Shown piece after piece: positions 5,800-13,086 of a DNA stretch of 23,274 nucleotides; positions within the stretch are counted from its first letter, which is position 1; each line of letters starts with the position of its first letter. Both the position numbers and the translations under genes were made by a program. Where the stretch lies: positions 1 through 23,274 of the forward strand of contig JACVCM010000032.1 in assembly GCA_016742125.1 (NCBI GenBank). Reading direction: 5' to 3'. The notes under the pieces are model-generated. The model had not been told where the DNA came from, searched no databases, and saw only the letters and a program-made list of their open reading frames with translations. The DNA is from Sphingomonadaceae bacterium. GTDB taxonomy: Bacteria > Pseudomonadota > Alphaproteobacteria > Sphingomonadales > Sphingomonadaceae.

Positions 5800-7885
5800 C
5801 TACCTGCACGGGCACGGTGTATGGGTTCGATAGCGTGCGCATCCTCAAGAAACCCGGTTCCGCGGCAGAGAGGATTTGCGCTGTAAAATCCTCAAAATCA
5901 TAGTATTTTTTAATTTCGCGCAATTCGTCGGTATTGTTTAGATGGGCCAAAAACCAGTTGTCTGTATTCTTAAGTATGTTTGATTGTATTGAACTTGGCT
6001 CTTGAGTTGCATAGACAAGGCCAATTCTAAATTTCGAGCCTTCTTTAGCGATGCGAGACCAAACCGTTGTAAGGTCATCTGATTTAGCTGGAAGCAAGTT
6101 GTGGGCTTCTTCTACGTAAACGATGACGTCAGGTGGCGCGATGATTTTGCCGGTCACCGCGTCAACTTGCGGCGCAATGAAGTCAGCCTTTTGAGCGTTG
6201 AAAACTTTCGTCATCAGCCGAGTAGCCGCAGCTTCGTTGGCGTCGGGGTCGCCAGTCGCTTGATCAACGATGACCAATCTGCCTTCTCGGAGGTCACGGA
6301 CGATGTCATCCGCATAGTCACTCGTGGTGTCCGGGGAGTGGAAATCGCTCAAGCGAGAAATGAGACGCATACCGCCCGGCTGAACCAAGAATTTTAGAGC
6401 CACCATAAGCTGCGGATCGTGCCAGTCTCGTCCTTCATGGGACGCGGAGTAATTTGCGTTAAACGCTCCATAGCCGGAGCCGTTATCTTCGATGGCGTCG
6501 TACATTTTTCGCCACGTTGTTCGCCCCAAATCCCAATGAACGGAGCCCGTGTTAAACGATGTGGCCGCCGAAGCGTAATCAGGTGTAGAAGAAAGGGCGC
6601 TACGAAGCTCCGCATTGGTTAAGTTACGCAAATTGCATTGCGATAGCGTGCTCGGCCGATCTAAATGCTCCGACAATATGCAGCGATAGACCGAGATTAG
6701 ACGCTGATATCGAGTGCGCGTACTGTCATCCCAATCAACTGGAACCTCTAAACGCAGATTTCTAAACGCCGAAATGTATTGCGCCGACTGATCCGAAAGG
6801 AGTTCATTGAGCATTTCCTTGCCTTGAACCAAGTTCGTCATGGCTTCGATCACCGCATTATGATCGCGCCAATTACTTGGTTCATTGCCAAAGAAATTCA
6901 GCTTCATGATCCTGCGGCCGGGATCGTTTGGATGTGGATGCAAGCCGTAGGTCACAACGTCGTCGTCCACCGCTCCATCGGTGGCAGTTGCGATAGTCTT
7001 TATTGATCCTCCATCTTGGGCGTTTTCATTGGCATACTCACCGTTCGGATCGAGGATGAGCTGTCCCACCCGCGCACCTCCTTGAGTTGGGGAGCGAAGT
7101 CTGAAAACAGCGGAAGCAACGATTTTTGTGGTATTGGATTTCCCGGTCCTGCTCATGCCAAACAATGCCGTCCGCCTTGCGAGCAAGTCGGTAGGGTCGG
7201 CCAAGACGGCAACATTTGTTGAATCGTCGCCAGCTTTCTCGCTCGCAGAATAGCGAACCCGCCCGATCCTAATCCTGTTCGCCGCAGCGTCCGCTGCAGC
7301 ACGTCGTCCGATAAAATTGACAATTTTGGCCAGCGTTTCCTGATCAGGCTTGTATACTTTCAGACCTCGACCGGAATAGAAATTTGAGAGGTCAGCGCCA
7401 AATTTCAGTTGCCAGTCGTCGTCTGCATTTGGCCTGAGTAAAAAGGTTCCCAACACGCGGCAGCGGAGCCCTGCGAAGCGTAGCAGATTGAGCGTGAACT
7501 GGTCAGTCGTGGTCTGGTCATCCCACTGCTCGTCTCTATCGGCCGCTCGTTTCGCAGCTTCAAACCGGTTGCGGTCGGCATCTGTTTGATTTGGCAATTG
7601 CGTGGGGCCGAGTACCCGAAGGACTACAATCGAAGTGTCCTCGTCATTCGGATCGCATTGGCTATTCGGTACCATGCGCGTTGCGAGCAAAAAGCATCCC
7701 AAAGGTAACCCGCCAACGGATTGCCGCAGGTGGTCATGCACAACCATGACCGCCTCGCTATAATCAATCTTGAGTAGGTCACCAACTTGGCGGTCGCGGT
7801 GTATCAATGATGAAAGCTGCTTTCCAGCGACCCCAGCTTTTTCACTGACATGGCGTTGAGCTTCAATTTCAAGGAAATCGTTCAC
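5762..7885 (-). CDS. herA: HerA-like ATPase (FtsK-HerA superfamily)
   Basis: A 707-residue P-loop ATPase. Walker A is FGMSRTGKSNTTK (about residues 242-254). It is followed by the HerA-typical LILDPNGEYA (near 277-286), Walker B with a double glutamate in VIVYVEEAHNLLP (near 587-598) and a sensor-like YATQEPSSI. The N-terminal 200 or so residues would hold the HAS-barrel-like part, and the C-terminal tail ends in PYTVPVQVDEF. HerA forms hexameric rings that translocate DNA and stimulate NurA. It starts at GTG with GGGGG 5 bases upstream. Its stop lies inside the NurA reading frame. It is larger than archaeal HerA (about 500-600). Helicase/translocase action in a defence or element-processing complex is inferred. 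Confidence 0.85.
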   Translation of the reverse strand: MNDFLEIEAQRHVSEKAGVAGKQLSSLIHRDRQVGDLLKIDYSEAVMVVHDHLRQSVGGLPLGCFLLATRMVPNSQCDPNDEDTSIVVLRVLGPTQLPNQTDADRNRFEAAKRAADRDEQWDDQTTTDQFTLNLLRFAGLRCRVLGTFLLRPNADDDWQLKFGADLSNFYSGRGLKVYKPDQETLAKIVNFIGRRAAADAAANRIRIGRVRYSASEKAGDDSTNVAVLADPTDLLARRTALFGMSRTGKSNTTKIVASAVFRLRSPTQGGARVGQLILDPNGEYANENAQDGGSIKTIATATDGAVDDDVVTYGLHPHPNDPGRRIMKLNFFGNEPSNWRDHNAVIEAMTNLVQGKEMLNELLSDQSAQYISAFRNLRLEVPVDWDDSTRTRYQRLISVYRCILSEHLDRPSTLSQCNLRNLTNAELRSALSSTPDYASAATSFNTGSVHWDLGRTTWRKMYDAIEDNGSGYGAFNANYSASHEGRDWHDPQLMVALKFLVQPGGMRLISRLSDFHSPDTTSDYADDIVRDLREGRLVIVDQATGDPDANEAAATRLMTKVFNAQKADFIAPQVDAVTGKIIAPPDVIVYVEEAHNLLPAKSDDLTTVWSRIAKEGSKFRIGLVYATQEPSSIQSNILKNTDNWFLAHLNNTDELREIKKYYDFEDFTAQILSAAEPGFLRMRTLSNPYTVPVQVDEFRAESTANAI

Positions 7886-7914
7886 AAAGTCCCCCTTTAG
7901 AGCCGAGGGGAGAA

Positions 7915-7942
7915 GATATATCCTAGAAAGTTACTGAATCAA
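7915..7942 (-). promoter_or_regulatory. Possible promoter of the herA-nurA-methyltransferase operon
   Basis: On the minus strand TTGATT (7937-7942) and TATATC (7915-7920) are 16 bases apart, about 30 bases before the HerA GTG. The -35 overlaps the polB stop codon. This would let the HerA set be expressed apart from polB. The 53-base gap is the only sizeable gap in the minus-strand cluster. Confidence 0.4.
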
Positions 7943-10900
7943 GACCGCGTATTCTGCATGTATTTTTTCAGCGAACGTCGAAGATTTGATGGGTCGGTGC
8001 CCAACATACGCGCAGTTTCTCGTAATCCATGTTTCGAGACAAGTTTAATGCGGATTTCGATTTCGTTTTTTCTTAATAATTCCTGTCGCCTAAAAAATCC
8101 GACTAGCGCAAATAGAGAGAGATTCTCTTCCATGGTACGTCCGGTTTTGTTGTTCGAGCGTGATAAGAAGCGCAGTCGCTGCAAGTCTGTCCGTCCGTTC
8201 ATACGTATTTTACATTTTCCGAAAACGGCACGAAGTCGCGCCAACTCTAACTGAAGATCATCAATCCTCTCGGGGTGGCAGCCATAGATTGGGTCAGCGG
8301 CATTACTGATGCCCAAAATAGATTTTTGTTCCCAATCGTTGGATTCCTTACCGATATTGCAGGTGCCAGACATTCGGACGTGACGGCGCATGGTTTTACC
8401 GTTGTCGGTATAGCTACCATTCAAAAACTTTGATTCAGGATGCAGGTGATATTGCGCCAATGTTTCTGCATAGGTTTTGAGCAATTCAGACGGGACAGGT
8501 TCACCACTTTCGCGGCAAAAGGCCGACGCAGCCGCTTTGGCATAATCAGTATCATACGCCGCTGTTGGCTTAACAAACCGGACCTTTTTGCGCCGTTTTG
8601 CACATTCGGCCAAATCCAATATCACCTCTGAGTTCGGAAATAGCTTCACTGACATAGAAAGCAAAAATCCGAACGGCTTTACCTGATCGCGGTATTTGCG
8701 GTTCGAATTGTAGCCTTTGAACCAACGCAACAGGTCTGGCGATGTTGCGCCGTAACGGCTGAATGCCGGTCGCAACATGGCGGCGTGATAATCCAATGGA
8801 ACCTGATTTGGCGTTCCTGCGAGGGCGGATTTGACAATGCGCCACCATAAATCGACGTGCCAATATGACGTGCCTTTTCCTAAAACTGAATGGTGAGGCG
8901 ATGACATATCGGTTGGTGCGTTGGTTTCATTAAATGGCGGGCGCAAATGTCCTAGGCCATGCGCCGACACTTTCCGCATAATCGGCTCGTTACCGTTATT
9001 CAGATTGAACAACGCATATCGTTTGGCTGATACCGCCCAACAAAAAAGCGGCTCAGGATCGCCGGTTTTGAGGGAATAATTTTCAGGCTCGATTTTCAGA
9101 ATTGAGCCACCAAAATCATACGGGTTTAGAGCCTCAAACCAGCCAACAATGCATTCCACTTTTGCTGCAAATTGCTTGAGGTCCATTTCATCTGGCTTGG
9201 CAATCGCAATGCTATCGGTATCACAAAAGGACCATTCTAATCCGCTATCGGTCACATGCCGTTCGGCAATGGCAAGCATGAGCCTTGCTGCGCCCGTTAT
9301 GAGGGTTGCCAATAACGGGTGAAAATATGGCCCCGTTTCTTCAGCCTTGTCGGTTTCAAAATCGAACGGCTCAGACGTGGCGCTGTGAACGATTGTTTGA
9401 ACGGGTGCCGCACGGCGGTTGACGTTGATCTCAACAAATATTCCATAGCTGGTCGCATTGGCTAAGATTTTAAGGGCGTTTTGTTCGGTATCCAACGCGG
9501 CGAGATCATCGCCGGATTGATCTTTCATCGTCACCTTAACTGCGTGGCGAAGCTCAATAACGCGCTTGTATAAATCGTCTGTTGCTGGATCGACGCGATA
9601 GTCAGCCTTGCCGCCTACATTGACCGAACGCAAGCCCGCCTGCATTTCGCCTGGCATGAACACGACGGCCTCTAAAACTGCGGGTGCCTGTCCGGTAAGC
9701 AGCTTTGATGCGATACAATCTGCCAATGTAAACCAAAGCGGCGTGCCGCCCGATGTCAGAAAATTGAGGCCGATAGTCGATTGCTCGCCTTCGACATAGG
9801 CAGCACGCACTGGAAAAATGTCACCTTGTGCTTTCACCCTAACCAGCATGGTGAGCTGCCGCCACGATTGCGGGCTTTGCAGCCAATCTAGTTCGGCATT
9901 TTCGAGTATCGCTTTGGCTTCGTGGGTTGCGTCCTGCGTTGTCATTCCATCCGCGATGACAAATTGCCAAAGCCCCATGAGGGTGCAGACAGTCGGATAC
10001 ATCGAGAGGAAATCGCACATCATCACTTGGCGCAATTCACGCCTAATGCGGACCTCGGACCGGCCACCAAAATAGGTGCTCATAATGTTGGCAAGCATTT
10101 GGCGTGGGAATTGCGGTTGGCATTGCTGCCAAGGGACAATGCCCATTTCTTTCAAATAGGCTTTACCAATGCTGGCCTCGCTATAGGTCTTTTCAGGCAA
10201 CAGCTTTGGCAATCCTAATGCCGCCAATCGCTGCACCAATTCGCAATAGCATTCCCAAGTGGTTTCCACGTCGCGCACGGCATATTCAATCATCGTGTCG
10301 GTGACCGGACCTGCAAAATCGTCAAAGTCCAATTTTGGATTTTCGACCTTCAAGAATTTCGACAAGTCAGCAAGGCTAAAGCCCCTCGCAAACATCGCAT
10401 TGGCTAAAGTCTTTACATCGACAAAATGGCCGCGTCGTGGGCGATTGAAATTGCCACGCTTGCGTTCGCTTCGTGCATTGCGCTGCCCCATTGGTGACGC
10501 AAAGCGGATAAACGAGCAATTACGCGAAAGATGTTTGATTTGGCAATTAGGGTAGATTTTTTGGTTTGAGATTTTGAAGGTAAAGCCGCCCCGCATATCC
10601 TGATATTTGTTTGACCGTGCCGAACCATGATGAATTGCAATTCGCGAAATATCGAAGGGCAGGTTAAATCCGATGATCGTGGCGCGAAGCTGATAACCAA
10701 TGCCGTAAAAGATCTGATCGGCAAATTCATCGCGGGTCAAAAGGGAAAGTCCGTTTGCAGATGAGTAGCTTTTGAGCGTTAGCAATTCAGCATCGGTCAC
10801 ACCCTCGGGATCGAAAAACACGCCTGCACCGAATAGTTCACCGGCCTTTCGAACCTGATATGTACCTATCCGTAATGATTGCCCAGCATCGGTTGTGGTT

Positions 10901-11049
10901 TCGGTGTCGAAAACCAGCGTCCATTCGCTCGCATAAGGCGGACGCTTTTTGCTTACCTGCTTTGGCTGTTTTGGAATTTTAGATTCCGCAAAGGCGCGCA
11001 GCGACAAAGCCAGATGATCGCTAATCGGCGGGATGGAATTGCCGTTCAT
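7939..11049 (-). CDS. Family B DNA polymerase with proofreading domain
   Basis: A 1036-residue protein. 3'-5' exonuclease motifs: ExoI FDTETTTD (D48, E50), ExoII GFNLPFD (N129, D133), ExoIII YAVRD (Y256, D260). Polymerase motifs: motif A DFLSMYPT (D346), motif B K527-ILANATSYG, motif C FCDTDS (D610, D612), and SAKRY (K676) as the KxY element. All catalytic acids are present, so it should be active. The last 200 or so residues extend beyond the usual core and end in an HTH-like segment (GLRETARMLGTDPSNLRRSL, 1008-1027). I cannot tell protein-primed from RNA/DNA-primed type. Chromosomal alphaproteobacteria normally use PolC/DnaE, so this is accessory. It overlaps the HNH gene by 4 bp (ATGA). 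In casposons PolB is thought to copy the element. Confidence 0.9.
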   Translation of the reverse strand: MNGNSIPPISDHLALSLRAFAESKIPKQPKQVSKKRPPYASEWTLVFDTETTTDAGQSLRIGTYQVRKAGELFGAGVFFDPEGVTDAELLTLKSYSSANGLSLLTRDEFADQIFYGIGYQLRATIIGFNLPFDISRIAIHHGSARSNKYQDMRGGFTFKISNQKIYPNCQIKHLSRNCSFIRFASPMGQRNARSERKRGNFNRPRRGHFVDVKTLANAMFARGFSLADLSKFLKVENPKLDFDDFAGPVTDTMIEYAVRDVETTWECYCELVQRLAALGLPKLLPEKTYSEASIGKAYLKEMGIVPWQQCQPQFPRQMLANIMSTYFGGRSEVRIRRELRQVMMCDFLSMYPTVCTLMGLWQFVIADGMTTQDATHEAKAILENAELDWLQSPQSWRQLTMLVRVKAQGDIFPVRAAYVEGEQSTIGLNFLTSGGTPLWFTLADCIASKLLTGQAPAVLEAVVFMPGEMQAGLRSVNVGGKADYRVDPATDDLYKRVIELRHAVKVTMKDQSGDDLAALDTEQNALKILANATSYGIFVEINVNRRAAPVQTIVHSATSEPFDFETDKAEETGPYFHPLLATLITGAARLMLAIAERHVTDSGLEWSFCDTDSIAIAKPDEMDLKQFAAKVECIVGWFEALNPYDFGGSILKIEPENYSLKTGDPEPLFCWAVSAKRYALFNLNNGNEPIMRKVSAHGLGHLRPPFNETNAPTDMSSPHHSVLGKGTSYWHVDLWWRIVKSALAGTPNQVPLDYHAAMLRPAFSRYGATSPDLLRWFKGYNSNRKYRDQVKPFGFLLSMSVKLFPNSEVILDLAECAKRRKKVRFVKPTAAYDTDYAKAAASAFCRESGEPVPSELLKTYAETLAQYHLHPESKFLNGSYTDNGKTMRRHVRMSGTCNIGKESNDWEQKSILGISNAADPIYGCHPERIDDLQLELARLRAVFGKCKIRMNGRTDLQRLRFLSRSNNKTGRTMEENLSLFALVGFFRRQELLRKNEIEIRIKLVSKHGLRETARMLGTDPSNLRRSLKKYMQNTRS

Positions 11050-11411
11050 GCTGCACCGCCGTCCTTTTCGGGCAAAGCCGCCCGGTCAATCAGCATATGA
11101 GCGAAAATGTAGAGCCGCTCGATTATCAGTTTTAGCAAATCGGCGAGGCCAAGCAAAAAATGGCCTATGCGGTCCAGCATCGGGTCGGCGGTTGGATTAA
11201 AAACTGGATGATCGTTTTGATCATCGCTAACCTTGCGGTGGCAATTGCGGCAAATCGGGACCGTCAGATCATCGCGTTTGTAATCCGCTACATGATGATC
11301 TTCAAAGCATCGCCAGTCGCGTTCGCCGCATGTGCCGCAAACCGGATTGTTTGTTCCTAACTTTTCCAGACGCCTTTGCTTGCGCCGTTCCTTTGCTAGA
11401 GAGTCATTCAT
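11046..11411 (-). CDS. Small HNH endonuclease
   Basis: A 121-residue protein with a zinc-framed HNH core: C25-x2-C28, the H39-H40 pair, then C54-x2-C57 followed by H58, with N56 between. HNH proteins cut DNA using the His residues and one metal. HNH nucleases are frequent casposon partners. Residues about 75-112 are strongly hydrophobic with regularly spaced charges (MLDRIGHFLLGLADLLKLII), which could be an amphipathic helix pair or a membrane-touching tail. That is unusual for this family. AGGA lies 7 bases upstream of the ATG. The stop overlaps the polB start (ATGA), so HNH and PolB are translationally coupled. Confidence 0.85.
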   Translation of the reverse strand: MNDSLAKERRKQRRLEKLGTNNPVCGTCGERDWRCFEDHHVADYKRDDLTVPICRNCHRKVSDDQNDHPVFNPTADPMLDRIGHFLLGLADLLKLIIERLYIFAHMLIDRAALPEKDGGAA

Positions 11412-11423
11412 AAATAGTCCTTT

Positions 11424-11993
11424 TCAAAGAATGAGCCGGTAGACATTGTGGAACAGCTCGCTTCCGGCGGCGGCGAGTTGGTAAAGGGTGTTGGGATCGG
11501 TTTCGAATGGATAGGATTTGCCAGCGGTATCGGTGACCGAGCGCCCCTCAAATTCACGCAAAGACGCTGGTTCGTTTGAAAGCAGGAACGCACGAACGGC
11601 TGACAGATATTCGCCATTCACCGATGCAGCGTCATGGCTTGGCAGTATTGCTTTGAATATTCGGCCTTTGGAAACGACAGTCATTTCGCGGGCGCGGTTG
11701 TCGTCGATAACCAGCGTCCGGCCCTGCCGCTTGACGGAAACATTTTCGCGTAAATATCGGCGCAGCAATTCCACCGAAACGCCAACACTGCGGGCAGCAT
11801 CAATTTGCCGTCCGGTTTTGCGGTAGGCCTTCAGCGCATTTTCTAGGCGTGCGCTATCTGTAGCACGCGGTGAGCGAATTGATTTTTCGCCCGCCTTGGC
11901 ATGGCCTCGCGCTTGTGAGCGCGACAAACCACGACGCGCTGCGTTCGCTATGCGGCGCTCATACTCCTTCTTAAAATCACGTTTTTTCGCCAC
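11424..11993 (-). CDS. Putative DNA-binding protein, first gene of the polB operon
   Basis: A protein of 189 residues from the GTG at 11993, which I prefer to the upstream TTG at 12023 because AGGTGA lies just before it. The first 45 residues are very basic and Arg/Lys-rich (KKRDFKKEYERRIANAARR...SRSQARGHAKAG). Residues about 62-82 (RQIDAARSVGVSVELLRRYL) read as a helix-turn-helix. The rest is not recognised. Position 12 bp upstream of HNH and divergent to the MerR-cas1 pair fits a regulator or an end-binding accessory protein. No further function is claimed. Confidence 0.65.
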   Translation of the reverse strand: MAKKRDFKKEYERRIANAARRGLSRSQARGHAKAGEKSIRSPRATDSARLENALKAYRKTGRQIDAARSVGVSVELLRRYLRENVSVKRQGRTLVIDDNRAREMTVVSKGRIFKAILPSHDAASVNGEYLSAVRAFLLSNEPASLREFEGRSVTDTAGKSYPFETDPNTLYQLAAAGSELFHNVYRLIL

Positions 11994-12095
11994 CGAATCA
12001 CCTGCTCGTTGAAAATCGGGCAATGATTAGGCGAGCGGATTTTCCTAGAATCGGTATTCTGCGCGGACCTGTAATGATTCGAGAACTAAACCAGC
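11994..12095. promoter_or_regulatory. Divergent control region between the two casposon-like gene sets
   Basis: These 102 bases separate the minus-strand HTH-HNH-polB set from the plus-strand MerR-cas1 set, so both promoters should lie here. AGAAT (12047-12051) and ATTCT (12056-12060) form a short inverted repeat around CGGT, a candidate operator. A weak plus-strand pair, TGATTA (12024-12029) and TAGAAT (12046-12051), is possible. Nothing stronger was seen. Confidence 0.4.
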
Positions 12096-13040
12096 GTGCA
12101 AGAGCATTGGGAAACTTGGCCAGAAATCCAGCAAACATGCACGCTTGCGAACGTAACGGTCAGTAAAGATCAACTGGAACGCTGGCGACTGAAAGGCCTG
12201 CTTCCCAAAGTAACCCAAGTTGGAAAAGGTCGTGGAGCCGGTAGCGAAACGCGCTATCCAATCGGCACGGCTAATCAGACAGTTGCCATCGTAGAGCTGC
12301 TATCCGTCAAAGAGAAATTCAATTTCGTCGGCTGGCAACTCTGGTTGAGGGGCTTCACGGTCGATGAGCGATATTGGAAGCCCGAAATCGATAATGCGAT
12401 TTATCAGTTGAAGCGGACACCTGCATATGTGCGGCTAATGGACAGGATATATTCGACCGATGCAAAATCCGTTTATGACCAAATTCCTCCCGACGCTTTC
12501 CAGCATACGCCTTTGGCAAAGGGTCTCGCAAAACTGACTCCCGATATGCAGGCTCTGTCATTTGGTTTACTTGGAGAAGTGGCAACCGGGCGCTTCAATA
12601 GCTTTACCGAAATTCCGAGCGACGATCCCAAAATCAATAAGGACACCATCTCCAAATTTATCGGGCTACCAATGCAGCCAATTATTGCAGGCATTTTTCC
12701 AAAACTCGAATTTGAAAAAGATTTTGAATTGCAACTAGGTGCAATTTCGAATGTTTTTCACGATTTGCGGAAAAATCCATCAATTACAATCGAGAGAATA
12801 ACGCCTGACATAAGGCGCGAATTTCTGACCATTTTAGACATTGCAGGCAATTTGCAATGGGCAATTCCGGCCCTTAGCCGAAGCCCGATTGGTAGATTTG
12901 CAAATGCAATTGCAAAGGACCAAAAAGTCCAAGCATTCGGAATTATTCTTTGGTCTGCATTTCGGAAATTGGGAACAATCCAAAGCAATGACGACATAAT
13001 GGAATTAGCTGAAATTTCTAATTCAATTTCCGCGAATTAA
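12096..13040 (+). CDS. MerR-like HTH protein upstream of cas1
   Basis: A 314-residue protein starting at GTG, without a clear ribosome-binding site. Residues about 15-70 resemble a MerR-type winged helix: TVSKDQLERWRLKGLLPKVT, then a glycine-rich wing and SETRYPIGTANQTVAIVELL. This differs from normal MerR proteins in that the recognition part is followed by some 240 residues with no recognised domain, rich in hydrophobic helices (for example DMQALSFGLLGEVATG). It is 46 bp upstream of cas1 on the same strand and shares its AATTG-rich codon style, so the two are probably co-expressed. It may regulate the element, or help Cas1 recognise DNA. The second role is speculation. Confidence 0.7.
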   Translation: MQEHWETWPEIQQTCTLANVTVSKDQLERWRLKGLLPKVTQVGKGRGAGSETRYPIGTANQTVAIVELLSVKEKFNFVGWQLWLRGFTVDERYWKPEIDNAIYQLKRTPAYVRLMDRIYSTDAKSVYDQIPPDAFQHTPLAKGLAKLTPDMQALSFGLLGEVATGRFNSFTEIPSDDPKINKDTISKFIGLPMQPIIAGIFPKLEFEKDFELQLGAISNVFHDLRKNPSITIERITPDIRREFLTILDIAGNLQWAIPALSRSPIGRFANAIAKDQKVQAFGIILWSAFRKLGTIQSNDDIMELAEISNSISAN

Positions 13041-13086
13041 CCTTCAATTTAATGGCAAAAATGCCTGAATTGCGGTAGTTTCCGTT

